Source: Streptomyces sp. ISL-1 | GTDB taxonomy: Bacteria; Actinomycetota; Actinomycetes; Streptomycetales; Streptomycetaceae | Assembly: GCF_018614585.1 (NCBI RefSeq) | Contig: NZ_JAGGOI010000031.1 | Location: 248,001 to 312,000, forward strand | DNA: 64,000 nucleotides | Reading direction: 5' to 3' | Shown: in pieces, positions 42,474 to 52,259 of the stretch | Numbering within the stretch: position 1 is the first letter of the stretch | Layout of the letters: each line of letters opens with the position of its first letter | Notes under the pieces: model-generated | The model's database searches: none | What the model saw: the letters and a program-made list of their open reading frames with translations, nothing else | Told to the model about the DNA's origin: nothing | Translations under genes and position numbers: made by a program

Positions 42474-42963
42474 GGTCCCGGCGAGCAGTCAGCACGCGCC
42501 GTGCACTGCCGACACGGCGCCCCGCTCGGCGGCGAAAGTCATTCCGTCGCAGGCATTCACCTGGGCTTTTTGGCTCTCAGGCACATCGGCGAACCGGGTC
42601 TGCTGCAGGACGATGGGTCCGGTCACGCTCCTGTGCCGGAAGGCAGGCTGAAATCGTTCGCTGCACAAAGTGACAGCGAACGCGACGTGAGCCGCCACCC
42701 CTGCCGGTCGCGAGCCGTCCGCCCTGTTCCCAGGTATGAACGATCAAACTACTCCGTCCAGAGGCATTCACCGGGCGCCAGTTGGGGCACCAACTCCCTG
42801 GTGAGAGCGGCTGGAAGAGAATGAGCGCAGTCGCTGTCGGAAGGGTTGACGGGAGAACGTATCGAGGGCATCTTGAACGATCAAATCAGCCGTTGGCAGG
42901 GCCGCTGCCATGAGCCGGTCGACGCAGCGACTGCATCTGCCGGCGAACAACGAGGAGGACACC
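42474..42963 (+). promoter_or_regulatory. Upstream region of the sugar operon with two LacI-type operators
   Basis: Contains TGAACGATCAAA twice: within ATGAACGATCAA at 42736-42747 and TTGAACGATCAA at 42873-42884. Both have the near-palindromic TTGA..TCAA form with a central CG expected of LacI-family sites. A third, CTTGAACGATAA, lies upstream of the LacI gene (49631-49642, reverse strand). A GAGGAGG site precedes the binding-protein GTG. Confidence 0.65.
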
Positions 42964-44322
42964 GTGAGTTCTTCGCGGATAGCCGTCGGTGCGGGACAGG
43001 GCCGACCGAAGCCCCCGGGCGCGAGGCCGGTGCGGCGGGCGGCCGCGGTGGTGGCCGCGGTGATGTGCGCCTCGGTGCTCAGTGGATGCGGTGGCTCGGA
43101 CTCCTCCGACGCGGACTCCGGAGGGCCGGAGAAGTCCCAGGACCGCGGCCCGATCACCTTGGCCAGCGGTAAGGACACCACGGGCACCCTGCAGGGCCAG
43201 CTCGATCGCTGGAACAAGCAGCATCCCGACCAGAAGGTCACTCTCGTCGAGCTCCCGGAGAGCGCCGATCAGCAGCGCCAGCAGTTCATCCAGAACGCTC
43301 AGACCAAGTCCGGTACTTACAGCGTCCTCAACCTCGACCCGATCTGGGTCGCCGAGTTCGCGGCCAACCAGTGGATCGACGAGCTCCCCGCCAAGGAGTT
43401 CCCGCTCGACAGGATGATCCCCGCCGTCGTGAAGACCGGCGAGTACTTCGGCAAGCAGTACGCCGTCCCGTTCAACACCAATGCGGGTCTGCTCTTCTAC
43501 CGCAAGGACCTCCTCGGCAAAATCGGCACCCAACCCCCCACTACCTGGGACGAGTTGAAGCAGGCCTGCGTGAAGGTACGGAAGCTCCCGGAGGGTAAGG
43601 GCATCGACTGCTACGCCGGGCAGTTCGACAAGTACGAGGGGCTGACCGTCAACTTCTCCGAGGCCGTGGCCTCCGCCGGTGGCAGCGTCGTCGACGACAA
43701 GGGCAAGGCCACCGTCGACACCGAGGCTGCGAAGCAGGGTCTGCGGTTCCTCGCCGACGGGTTCAAGGACGGCACCGTTCCCCAACAGGCCTCCACCTAC
43801 AAGGAGGAAGACGGCCGCCGCGCCTTCCAGGCGGGCAAGCTCCTCTTCCACCGTCAGTGGCCCTATCAGTGGTCTCTCGCCAACGCCAAGGACGGGTCGA
43901 GCGAGGTGGCGGGGAAGTTCGGCGTCGCCGCGCTGCCCGGCCTCGACGGCCCCGGCAAGTCCAGTCTCGGCGGACTCGACCTGGCCATCAGCAAGTTCGC
44001 CAAGAACAAGGCCACCGCCCTCGACTTCATCAAATTCTTCTCCAACGAGGCCAACGCCAGGACCAACCTGAAGGTGACCTCCGCGGCTCCGCCGTACACC
44101 GGCCTCTATGACGACCCGGCGCTGCGCAAGCAGTTTCCGTACCTGGCCACACTCAAGGAGTCACTGGACACGGCGACGCCCCGGCCCGTGGTCGTGCACT
44201 ACGGCGATGCCACGGCCGCCATCCAGGAGAGTGCCGCGGCCGCGCTGAGCGGCTCCAAGTCGGTCGACGAGGCCTTGGCCGATATGCAGAAGAACCTCTC
44301 CGCCGCCGTCGCCGCGAAGTAG
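42964..44322 (+). CDS. ABC sugar-binding lipoprotein
   Basis: 452 residues from a GTG with GAGGAGG five bases before it. Signal peptide with lipobox SVLSGC, then a Gly/Ser/Asp spacer. Cluster 1 (maltose/trehalose-type) solute-binding protein: RWNKQHPDQKVTLVELPESADQQRQQ, DPIWVAEFAANQWIDEL, YAVPFNTNAGLLFYRKDLL, GRRAFQAGKLLFHRQWPYQW and AALPGLDG. It binds an oligosaccharide outside the membrane and delivers it to the two permeases encoded next. Probably repressed by the LacI protein at the end of the cluster. Confidence 0.94.
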   Translation: MSSSRIAVGAGQGRPKPPGARPVRRAAAVVAAVMCASVLSGCGGSDSSDADSGGPEKSQDRGPITLASGKDTTGTLQGQLDRWNKQHPDQKVTLVELPESADQQRQQFIQNAQTKSGTYSVLNLDPIWVAEFAANQWIDELPAKEFPLDRMIPAVVKTGEYFGKQYAVPFNTNAGLLFYRKDLLGKIGTQPPTTWDELKQACVKVRKLPEGKGIDCYAGQFDKYEGLTVNFSEAVASAGGSVVDDKGKATVDTEAAKQGLRFLADGFKDGTVPQQASTYKEEDGRRAFQAGKLLFHRQWPYQWSLANAKDGSSEVAGKFGVAALPGLDGPGKSSLGGLDLAISKFAKNKATALDFIKFFSNEANARTNLKVTSAAPPYTGLYDDPALRKQFPYLATLKESLDTATPRPVVVHYGDATAAIQESAAAALSGSKSVDEALADMQKNLSAAVAAK

Positions 44323-44336
44323 ACGGGGCCACCCAC

Positions 44337-45290
44337 GTGTCCGTCACGACGCCGGCGCCGGTGCGCAAGTCCGCGGCGTCCCGGCCCGCGCGCTCATCGC
44401 GCCGGGCCGGGACGGCCGGTCTGGCCGCGGCCCTGCTCTCACCGACGTTGCTCGTCCTCGTCCTGGTCATCGGATACCCCGTGGTGGCGGCCCTGCGGCT
44501 GTCCTTCCAGGTGTCCAGCGAGTCCATCGACCCGGACACCGGTTTCAAGGTGAGCGCCTCCTCTTTCGGCGCCGACAACTACACGTCCGTCTTCTCCGAC
44601 GACCGGCTGCTGCGGCCCTGGTGGAACACCACGTCGTTCGCCCTGGCCTCGGTCACCCTCGAGGTCCTGATCGGTGTCGCCATGGCCCTGGTGATGCACC
44701 GGGCTTTCCGGGGCCGGGCCCTTGTCCGCGCCGCCGTCCTCGTGCCCTGGGCCATCCCCACCGCGATCTCCGGCATGCTCTGGAAGTGGATCTTCAACAG
44801 CCAAGGAGTCGCCAACGAGATCCTCGGCGCCCAAGTGCTGTGGAGCAGCGACGGGTTCCAGGCCTGGCTCTCCGTGGTCATCGCCGACACCTGGAAGACC
44901 GCGCCGTTCATCGGGCTGCTCGTCCTCGCCGGACTGCAGATCATCCCCGGCGAGCTGTACGAGGCAGCCCGCGTCGACGGCGCGTCTCCATGGCGCGTCT
45001 TCTGGCGGATCACCCTGCCCCTGGTCCGCCCGGCCCTCGCGGTCGCCGTGCTCTTCCGTCTCCTGGACGTCCTGCGCATGTTCGACCTGCCGTACGTTCT
45101 GGTGGGGCCGCGAAAACATTCGGTCGAGACACTCTCGATGATCGCCTTCGAGGAGATGACCAATCTGCGCTTCGGCACCGCCGCCGCGTACGCGACCGTC
45201 CTGTTCCTGTACGTCGCCGTGGTCGCCCTCGCGTTCGTGAAGCTGTTCGGGGCCGATCTGATCGGCCGGGGCACCAGGAGCGAGACATGA
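44337..45290 (+). CDS. ABC sugar transporter permease (MalF-like)
   Basis: 317 residues from a GTG at 44337, 14 bp after the binding protein. Six membrane segments, and the EAA loop ELYEAARVDGASPWRVFWRITLPLVRPAL that contacts the ATPase. Its stop overlaps the start of the second permease (ATGA). No ATPase gene is in the cluster; in Streptomyces such importers share the ATPase MsiK encoded elsewhere. Confidence 0.94.
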   Translation: MSVTTPAPVRKSAASRPARSSRRAGTAGLAAALLSPTLLVLVLVIGYPVVAALRLSFQVSSESIDPDTGFKVSASSFGADNYTSVFSDDRLLRPWWNTTSFALASVTLEVLIGVAMALVMHRAFRGRALVRAAVLVPWAIPTAISGMLWKWIFNSQGVANEILGAQVLWSSDGFQAWLSVVIADTWKTAPFIGLLVLAGLQIIPGELYEAARVDGASPWRVFWRITLPLVRPALAVAVLFRLLDVLRMFDLPYVLVGPRKHSVETLSMIAFEEMTNLRFGTAAAYATVLFLYVAVVALAFVKLFGADLIGRGTRSET

Positions 45291-46171
45291 GTACGACGAT
45301 CTTCAGGCTCCGGCAGGCCAGCACCGTACGGCGTGGCACGACGCGGGCCGGGCGCGGTACGGCCTGGGCCCGCCGCCTCGGCATCGCGGCGGTCGTGGCC
45401 TACTGCCTCGCGCCCTTCTACTGGATGTTCGTCTCCAGCCTGCGCAGACCGGCCGACCAGTTCTCCAACGCGCCGCTGCCCGCACCGGTCTCCTTCGACA
45501 ACTACTCCGCGGCCTTTGACGCGCGCAACGGATTCGGCCGGGCCCTCGTCAACAGCCTCGTCGTGGCCGGTGTCACCACCGCCGTCACGCTGGTCGTCGC
45601 CATCTTCGCCGGATACGCGCTGGCGCGGCTGCAGTTCCGCGGCAAGACACTGATCCTGACGCTGATCATCGCGGCATCGATGTTCCCGCCGATCATCCTG
45701 GTGGTGCCGCTGCTCGAACTCTTCACGGACGCGGGCTGGATCAACACCTACCAGGCGATGATCGTCCCGAGCATGAGCTTCGCCCTGCCGCTGGCCGTCT
45801 GGAACCTCACCGCGTTCTTCCGTCAGATGCCCGCGGAGTTGGAGAAGGCCGCGCAGGTCGACGGGTGCACACCCGCGCAGGCGTTCCGCAAGGTCGTGCT
45901 CCCGCTCGCCGCACCGGGCGTCTTCACCACCGCGATCCTCGTCTTCATCTGCGCCTGGAACGAATTCCTCATCGCGGTCAGCGTGGTGAATGACCGTCAC
46001 ATGATGACTGCGAACGTGATCGTGTCGCTCTTCACCGGCCAGTACAAGTACGACCAGCCGTTCGGCACACAGATGGCGGCCGGGGTCGTGGTGACCCTGC
46101 CGCTCGTCGTCGCCGTGTTGTTCTTCCAGCGGCGGATCGTGGACGGTCTCACGGCAGGAGGACTGAAATAG
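45287..46171 (+). CDS. ABC sugar transporter permease (MalG-like)
   Basis: 294 residues from the ATG at 45287. Six predicted membrane helices. The EAA motif is ELEKAAQVDGCTPAQAFRKVVLPLAAPG, and the C-terminus ends RRIVDGLTAGGLK as in MalG proteins. The stop TAG overlaps the next gene's GTG by one base, so the glycosidase is translationally coupled. Confidence 0.94.
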   Translation: MSTTIFRLRQASTVRRGTTRAGRGTAWARRLGIAAVVAYCLAPFYWMFVSSLRRPADQFSNAPLPAPVSFDNYSAAFDARNGFGRALVNSLVVAGVTTAVTLVVAIFAGYALARLQFRGKTLILTLIIAASMFPPIILVVPLLELFTDAGWINTYQAMIVPSMSFALPLAVWNLTAFFRQMPAELEKAAQVDGCTPAQAFRKVVLPLAAPGVFTTAILVFICAWNEFLIAVSVVNDRHMMTANVIVSLFTGQYKYDQPFGTQMAAGVVVTLPLVVAVLFFQRRIVDGLTAGGLK

Positions 46172-48411
46172 TGGACGCCCGCACGGCGGGAGGACCGACC
46201 CAAGGGAGCGCCCCGACCAGCGGAGTGTCCGCCGCCTTTGACGAGTGGGTGCTGAGCACCGACGACCCGCTGACCGACTACCACCCCGCCTTCACCGGCA
46301 ACGGCCGGCTGGCCGCGCGCGTGCCGGCGGCCGGCAACGGCTTCGCCGAGGCCCCCGTGCGTACCCAGTTCCATGTCGCCGGCTTCTACACCGGCCGCGG
46401 CGGCGGATGGTCCCGCAAGGCGTCCCTGCCCGCCTGGACGACGCTCGACGTGAGCGATGGCAGCGGCTCGTTCAACGACGCGTTCAGCTCCGTACGCGAA
46501 ACGGAGGAGCAGCTTGTCGGAGGTGACTGGGCAGCGGTGACACGGCCGGAAGCCGGAGCCGCTCGCGGCATCGAGCGGTACCGGCAGTCCCTTGACCTGC
46601 GCACCGGAGTGATCACCACGGAGGCCCGCTGGACCTCGCCGGCGGGCCGGGTCACGGATGTGCGCTACCAGGTGCTCACCGACCGGTCCCGGCCCCACGT
46701 GGCCGCCGTGACCGTGACGGTCACTCCGCACTGGGCGGGGACACTCGTCGTCACCGACACCCTCGACGACCGGGCGGCTTCCCGCACGACACCTGCCCGG
46801 CAGGGAGCGGGCGCGGGACGGATCTGGACCGTCACGGAGGCCGAGGGAAGTGGCATCGTGGCCGCGGTCGTCTCCGTTCTCGACGCCGCGGGCACTGCGC
46901 CGCCGCGTCCGGTGGAGGAGGGGACGGCGGCGTGGACGGTCACGGTACGAGCGCTGCCGGGCCACCCCTGCAGCTTCACCAAATACGTGTCCGTCGTGAC
47001 CTCGCACGACGCCGACGACCCGCCCGGCGCCGCCCGAGCCCACGCCGACGCGGCCGCCCGTGCGGGATACGGCCGGCTCGCCGACGACAACCACCGGGCC
47101 TGGGCGCGGGAGTGGGAGGGCGACATCGTCGTCCGCGGCGATGCCCGCCTGCAACGCCAGGTGCGGGCCTCGAAGTTCTACCTCCTGACCAGCGTGCGCG
47201 AGGACTCGCCGTGGTCGCCCTCACCCGCCGGGCTCTCCAGTGACAGTTACAACGGCCATGTCTTCTGGGACACCGAGACCTGGATCCTGCCGAGCCTCCT
47301 CGCCCAGCATCCGCAGATCGCCGAGAGCGTCCTCGACTACCGGGTCCGGCGGCTCGACGCGGCCCGCGCCTACGCCTCCGACGGCGGGCACGGTGGCGCC
47401 CGCTTCCCCTGGGAGAGCGGTCTCACCGGCGACGAGGACACACCGGCATGGGCTCCGTTCGGCCGTCTCGAACAACACGTCAGCTCGGATGTCGCGCTGG
47501 CCTTCTGGCAGTACTGGCTGGCCACCGGCGACGAGCGGTGGCTGCGTACGTCGGGACTGCCCGTGCTCAGTGCGGTCGCGGACTTCTGGACGAGCCGGGT
47601 CACCGCCGATGCCGAGGGCCGCTGTCACATCAACGGGGTGATTCCGCCGGACGAGTACGCGGAAGGGCCGCACGACGACTCCGTCTACACCAACGTAGCT
47701 GCCCGGGCCGCACTCCGCTTCGCTGCCCGGGCCGCCGAGACGTTGGGGCAGCCGGCCGACCCGCGCTGGACGGACGTCGCGGACCGGCTTGTCATCCCGT
47801 TCGATCAAGCCCAAGGCATCCACCCGGAGTTCACCGGATACGAAGGCCAACGGATCAAACAGGCCGACGTGGTGATGCTCGCCTACCCGTGGGAGAACCC
47901 GCAGCCCGCGGAGGTCTCCCGGGCCGACCTCGAGTACTACGTGCCCCGTACGCACGAGGACGGGCCGTCGATGACTGATTCGGTGCACTCCATCGTCTAC
48001 GCCGAACTCGGCGACGCCAAGGCGGCGTTCGAGCACACCCGGCGCAGCGTCGAGCCCTTCCTCCGGCCGCCCTTCGAGCAGTTCGCCGAGGCCCGGACCG
48101 GGGGAGCCTTCACCTTCCTCACCGGGCACGGCGGCTTTCTGCAGGAGTTCCTCCACGGCTACTCGGGACTGCGCTGGCGCGCGGACCGGGTCGTCCTCGC
48201 ACCGATCCTGCCCGACCCGCTGGACGGCATCGCTCTGCGGGGGCTGCGCTGGAGGGGCCGTGTCTTCGACATCGACATCCGGCACGACGGTACGACGGTA
48301 CGGCTGCACGCGGGCGAAGCGCTCCCGGTGGAGGCCGCGGGACAGCTCCATCACGTCCCGGCCGGGGGAGAAGTCAGGCTCGCTTCGCGCACACCAGTGG
48401 CGGACCGTTAA
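46171..48411 (+). CDS. GH65-type intracellular glycoside hydrolase
   Basis: 746 residues from a GTG overlapping the permease stop. No signal peptide. N-terminal beta-sandwich (DEWVLSTDDPLTDYHPAFTGNGRLAARVP...), then an (alpha/alpha)6 barrel with the GH65 marks SYNGHVFWDTETWILPSLLAQHP, ARFPWESGLTGDE, and the candidate acid in GVIPPDEYAEGPHDDSVYTN. The Glu-containing DEY motif corresponds to the general acid; no phosphate-binding loop can be judged, so hydrolase versus phosphorylase is open, though the pattern is nearer to acid trehalase/kojibiose-cleaving hydrolases. It would cleave the imported alpha-glucoside. Confidence 0.85.
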   Translation: MDARTAGGPTQGSAPTSGVSAAFDEWVLSTDDPLTDYHPAFTGNGRLAARVPAAGNGFAEAPVRTQFHVAGFYTGRGGGWSRKASLPAWTTLDVSDGSGSFNDAFSSVRETEEQLVGGDWAAVTRPEAGAARGIERYRQSLDLRTGVITTEARWTSPAGRVTDVRYQVLTDRSRPHVAAVTVTVTPHWAGTLVVTDTLDDRAASRTTPARQGAGAGRIWTVTEAEGSGIVAAVVSVLDAAGTAPPRPVEEGTAAWTVTVRALPGHPCSFTKYVSVVTSHDADDPPGAARAHADAAARAGYGRLADDNHRAWAREWEGDIVVRGDARLQRQVRASKFYLLTSVREDSPWSPSPAGLSSDSYNGHVFWDTETWILPSLLAQHPQIAESVLDYRVRRLDAARAYASDGGHGGARFPWESGLTGDEDTPAWAPFGRLEQHVSSDVALAFWQYWLATGDERWLRTSGLPVLSAVADFWTSRVTADAEGRCHINGVIPPDEYAEGPHDDSVYTNVAARAALRFAARAAETLGQPADPRWTDVADRLVIPFDQAQGIHPEFTGYEGQRIKQADVVMLAYPWENPQPAEVSRADLEYYVPRTHEDGPSMTDSVHSIVYAELGDAKAAFEHTRRSVEPFLRPPFEQFAEARTGGAFTFLTGHGGFLQEFLHGYSGLRWRADRVVLAPILPDPLDGIALRGLRWRGRVFDIDIRHDGTTVRLHAGEALPVEAAGQLHHVPAGGEVRLASRTPVADR

Positions 48412-48421
48412 CCGTTGGGCA

Positions 48422-48449
48422 GGGGCAGGGGCAGGGGCAGGGGCAGGGG
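48422..48449 (+). repeat. GGGGCA tandem repeat (G-quadruplex-prone)
   Basis: Five GGGG runs, at 48422-48425, 48428-48431, 48434-48437, 48440-48443 and 48446-48449, each separated by CA. It lies in the 50-bp gap between the convergent glycosidase and LacI genes. Confidence 0.85.
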
Positions 48450-48461
48450 CGCGCGTCCGGA

Positions 48462-49553
48462 TCAGCCGCCGGGCGCGCGCCGCAGCGGCGCCGAACTCGC
48501 GCGCACGACCAACTCCGGAACCAGCAGCCGGTGCAGAGAGTCGGCAGCCCCGTCGACGTCCTTGTCCGCGTTCCGGCCGACGAGCCGCAGCAGCTCCGCC
48601 ATGATCAACCGGCCGACCTCCTCTATCGGCTGACGGATACTCGACAGACCCACCGCCGTTGCGGCCGGGGTGTCGTCGAATCCCACCACCGCGAAGTCCT
48701 CGCCGGGGCGCAGCCCGTGGTGGCGCACGGCGTGCAGCGCGCCGACTCCGAGGGTGTCGGTTGCCGCGACCACAGCGGTCGGCGGCTCCGGCCGGTCCAG
48801 GAGCTCCGCCATGAGCCGCGTACCACTCGACATGGTGTCGTCGCCCCGTACGTCGAGCCGGTGGCTTTGAGCGAGCAGGCCGTGCCGGTCCATGGCCGCC
48901 AGCCAGCCGTGCGCCCGGGCGTCGCCGACACTGGAGCCCTCGGGCCACCCCAGGAATCCGATGCGCCGGTGGCCGGCGGCAACCAAGTGATCGACGGCCG
49001 AGGCCGTCCCGGCCGTGTTGTCGACGTCGGCCCAGCTGTAGCCGTCGACACAGGTCGCCGTACGCCCGAACGCGGCGAACGGGACGCCGGCTGCCACCAG
49101 TTGCCGTGGACGCGGGTCGTGCGGAGTGACGTCGTAGAGCACCACTGCGCTCACGGCCCCGGCGCGCCACAGCGCCGTGCACCGCTCGGTCTCCTCGTCG
49201 GCATCCGTCGCCGTGAACAGCAGCACATGGTGGTCGCATGCCTGGCCCGCCTCGGCGAGCGCGTGAAGGAAGCGGTCCTGGATGGAGGCCACCGTCCCCG
49301 CGTGGACCGGCAGGATCCTGCACCCCACCATGCGGGGAGAGCTGGACTTAAGCGAGCGTGCCGCCCGGTTGGGCTGGTAACCGAGGTCGGAGACAGCCCG
49401 GTTGACCCGCTCCCGCGTCTCGGCGCGGACCCGGTCGGGCGCGTTGAGCACGTTGGACACCGTCTGTCGTGACACCCCGGCCGCCTCGGCAACGTCCGAG
49501 ATGGTCACGGACGGCCCCGGAGTCAGACGTGGGCCATGGGTACCGGCTGTCAT
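48462..49553 (-). CDS. LacI family transcriptional repressor
   Basis: 363 residues from the ATG at 49553; the ATG at 49559 overlaps the GGGGGG ribosome site. HTH: VTISDVAEAAGVSRQTVSNVLNAPDRVRAETRERVNRAVSDLGYQPNRAARSLKS (residues 16-70, with hinge helix). Periplasmic-binding-like core: VASIQDRFLHALAEAGQACDHHVLLF, AVDHLVAAGHRRIGFLGWPEG, VVAATDTLGVGALHAVRHHGLRPGEDFAVVGFDD. It faces the sugar operon tail-to-tail. Matching TGAACGAT(C/A)AA sites upstream of the operon and of this gene suggest that it represses both. Confidence 0.94.
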   Translation of the reverse strand: MTAGTHGPRLTPGPSVTISDVAEAAGVSRQTVSNVLNAPDRVRAETRERVNRAVSDLGYQPNRAARSLKSSSPRMVGCRILPVHAGTVASIQDRFLHALAEAGQACDHHVLLFTATDADEETERCTALWRAGAVSAVVLYDVTPHDPRPRQLVAAGVPFAAFGRTATCVDGYSWADVDNTAGTASAVDHLVAAGHRRIGFLGWPEGSSVGDARAHGWLAAMDRHGLLAQSHRLDVRGDDTMSSGTRLMAELLDRPEPPTAVVAATDTLGVGALHAVRHHGLRPGEDFAVVGFDDTPAATAVGLSSIRQPIEEVGRLIMAELLRLVGRNADKDVDGAADSLHRLLVPELVVRASSAPLRRAPGG

Positions 49554-49958
49554 GTGCATCCCCCCGCTGGTTGACCCATATGTATGTGCATGAACGGAGA
49601 TCAGCGCCCCGCATGCCGGACGGATCGATTTTATCGTTCAAGCCTGGGCTGTCGAGGCTGGACGGAAGGGGAGGGGCGCCACGACCAACGAGCGTTGGCG
49701 GACGTAGCAGCTACTTCACGTGTCCGTGCACACCCACCTCTCGTGCGACGGGTGTGGAGTCCCCACACAGCGTGCGGCTACGCGGGGCTGGGATGCCCAC
49801 GCTGGAACATCTCGCCCGAGCCAAGGTCCGCAGGTCGACAGCGACGACCCGCGAAGGCTCCGACGCCCGTCCGATCACCCCAGGCCAAAGCGCCAGTCAG
49901 CCCCGGAGAGGGCTTAGCGCACGATCTGACATGGACCGCACCATGCGTGTCCACCGGC
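49554..49958. other. Intergenic region with LacI site
   Basis: 405 bp. TTATCGTTCAAG at 49631-49642 is the reverse complement of CTTGAACGATAA, the sequence type found twice upstream of the ABC operon. The remainder shows no gene. Confidence 0.5.
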
Positions 49959-50762
49959 TCAGTCCGACAGCTCCCACAGCAGCCGGTAATACATGATCCG
50001 TTCTGGGTCCGGCTCGACCCCGTAGGCTTCGAGCAGCGGTTCTTCCCAACCGGGACCGTAGTTCCACTGCGTACTCCACGTGGCGATGGCGAGGTCGGCC
50101 CAGCGGTCGGCGACACCGAGCGCGCCGAGGTCGACGTGGCCACTGCACGTGCCGTCGTCGCCGATCAGGGTGTTCGGAGCGCAGGCGTCGCCATGGCAGA
50201 CGACGAGCTCATCGACCGGCGGGATGTCGGCGAGCACGCCGAGCGCACACTCAACGGTCCCGATGTGCCGAAGGTCTTGATGCCAGTCCGCCGGATTGAT
50301 CCGGCCCGCCGCCGCTCGTGACCGCACCGTCTCCAGCCGCTGTTCGGCCGACCACCCGAACGGGCAGTCCGCAACGGGCAGTTCCTCATGCAGGGCGCGC
50401 AGCCCAGTACCGAGAGCGCGTACTGCGGTGTTGGGGTCGCGCTTCCAGTAGTCGTCCACCGCCATGCGTCCGGGCAGACCGGCTGTGACGATCCAGGACC
50501 CCGTTTCGTCCGCGCCTTCGTCGACTACGCGCGGCACCACAGTGAAAGCCATTGCCCAGCGCAGGCGCACCACCTCGGCTGAAAAGTCGATACCACTGCC
50601 CGCTGGCGTCCACTTCAGAAACTGCCGTGCATCCCCCGGACCGATCTGAAACGTCAGGCCGCCGAGTTCGTTCTTCCATACGGTCTGCACCGGCCGCCCC
50701 GCCGCGAACTCGGTGACGATCCATGGAAGCTCGACCGGTCCTTGAGGCGACGTGGCTATCAC
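49959..50762 (-). CDS. APH(3')-like aminoglycoside phosphotransferase
   Basis: 267 residues from a GTG at 50762 with no strong ribosome site. Choline/aminoglycoside kinase fold: N-lobe TFQIGPGDARQFLKWTPAG (ATP Lys in FLKW), then VTAGLPGRMAVDDYW, and the catalytic VVCHGDACAPNTLIGDDGTCSGHVDLGALGVADRWADLAIATWS. The HGD and the Asp of HVDLG are the catalytic base and metal ligand; LGVADRWADLA matches APH(3') enzymes. It could confer aminoglycoside resistance or phosphorylate another compound. No transposon or biosynthetic cluster adjoins it. Confidence 0.88.
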   Translation of the reverse strand: MIATSPQGPVELPWIVTEFAAGRPVQTVWKNELGGLTFQIGPGDARQFLKWTPAGSGIDFSAEVVRLRWAMAFTVVPRVVDEGADETGSWIVTAGLPGRMAVDDYWKRDPNTAVRALGTGLRALHEELPVADCPFGWSAEQRLETVRSRAAAGRINPADWHQDLRHIGTVECALGVLADIPPVDELVVCHGDACAPNTLIGDDGTCSGHVDLGALGVADRWADLAIATWSTQWNYGPGWEEPLLEAYGVEPDPERIMYYRLLWELSD

Positions 50763-50938
50763 CAGGCCATTCTCGCCGGACCTGACGGTAGTCGGTCAAC
50801 CAATTTTCCCGGACACCGCCGCCAGCAACTGCGGCGACTCGGCAACGCAGAGAGACCCACAGCGCGGCGCGGGCGCCCCGCCGCGATCGCAAGATCGCCC
50901 AGCCATTGTGCCGCCGCTCGATCCACAGGACTTGACAA

Positions 50939-51550
50939 CTACTCCCGTTCGAAATCGGACATCGTGAGCATCGAGCCGTTGCCCGCGTGCGTTGTTCTGC
51001 CGAGCTGAGCAGAAGTAGCCGATCCGAAGAATGCCGGTAGAACAGTCGATACCACCTCGTGCCGGAGGTCTCCCCGTGTACGGGCTGGATCCACCCGGGA
51101 CGGAAGGCATAGGCGTGCATGTCCATGTCCATGGCCATCAGAGCATTCTCCGTCCGCGCCCTTCACCCGGGCCCAGAACACGCGCCCTTCTTCCGTACTG
51201 TCGGTGCCTTCTCCCGATACGTACACGAACGTCAGGTGCGGACTGCGGGCAGCCAACACCCGCGCGGCTTCCACGGCATAGGTGTATGTGATCTGCTCGT
51301 ACTCCGACCTGCTGCGCCCTGCCGCGGATACTCCCAGGCAGTAAAAGCACGCGTCGGCCCCTGTCAGGTCCGCTGCTATCGGGGCGAGGTTCGTGAAATC
51401 CGCGTGAACCACTTCACGAAGCTTTTGGGCGTTGCGGCCGAGTGGCCGTCGGACGACGGCGATGACTTCCGTCACCCCTGGGTCTTCCAGGCATGCGCGG
51501 AGTACCCCTTGGCCAACCATGCCGGATGCGCCAAAGAGAACTACCTTCAC
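50939..51550 (-). pseudogene. NAD(P)H-binding epimerase-like gene with frameshifts
   Basis: Starts well: MKVVLFGASGMVGQGVLRAC, EVIAVVRRPLGRNAQKLREV, TGADACFYCLGVSAAGRSRSEYEQITYTYAVEAARVLA, LTFVYVSGEGTDSTEEGRVFWARVKG. Near 51150-51165 the frame shifts; the proper continuation NALMAMDMDMHAYAFRPGWI then QPVHGETSGTRWYRLFYR is in another frame, and the last part (QLGRTTHAGNGSMLTMSDFE) returns to the first. At least two indels have broken the gene. AAGGAG precedes the ATG. Confidence 0.75.
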
Positions 51551-51929
51551 GTCGAAACTCCTTCTCGGTTGTGGCTCTGCTGGATTGTCGGCGGGCGCGG
51601 CGACCTGGCGAGCAGAGCAAAAGCGAGTCCGTGCCCGAACGAAGGGGCTGAGCTTTCAGGTCGTTTCTCCCCATCAGCTGACCGCTGTCTCCAGTGGCGG
51701 GAAGCATCGGCAGGCGATCGAAGCAGCGGTTAGAAGAAATGTGGCGCGTGGGCGAGGCGAAGTTCGCCATCACGCTCACCACGCGGCGGGCCTCGTCAGC
51801 ACCGCTGTCGGAGCCGTGCAGCAGCTGGAGGCACTGCTTCAGCACCACCCCGCCGCAGCATGACGGTGCGATGGGCCGGGTTCCGCTGGCGTGGAGCCGC
51901 CGTAGGAGCGGTCACTTCAGGCCCGCCGT
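51551..51929. other. Intergenic/decayed sequence
   Basis: About 380 bp between two damaged genes. Frames are open but none has a recognisable domain. Nothing called. Confidence 0.3.
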
Positions 51930-52259
51930 CTTGGCGAGGCGCCGGCCGATTGCACCCCGCTGATGGCCAACTGCAACATCGAGATTGGCAAGCTCGCCGG
52001 CGAGCGCGAGTTGGGCCCCGTGCTGGACAACATCACCGTACCGGCGCTGTATGTGGTTGCTTCGGGGACGTCCCTCGGAAGCAAGGGTGACGAGCAGGAG
52101 CGGATCCGCGCCAGCCTCGATGGGGTGACCGCCCGCAACGCAAACATCAAGATCAGCACGAAAGTCGCCAGCAATCACGATGCAATCCTCAAGAAGGACT
52201 CCCCGGCCGTCGCCGAGGCCGTACGCGAGGTCGCCGCCCTCGACCGCGGGGGACGCTGA
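51930..52259 (+). pseudogene. Alpha/beta-hydrolase C-terminal fragment
   Basis: The readable part, from about 51963, is IEIGKLAGERELGPVLDNIT, VPALYVVASGTSLGSKGDEQ, then NANIKISTKVASNHDAILKK and AVAEAVREVAAL, the last third of an alpha/beta-hydrolase with its terminal His (SNHD). The catalytic Ser and the N-terminus are missing. Confidence 0.6.

Noticed and set aside
49720..49917. Short plus-strand frame starting MSVHTHLSCDGCG
   Set aside because: Cys pair is suggestive but there is no ribosome site, and composition turns random after about 20 codons.
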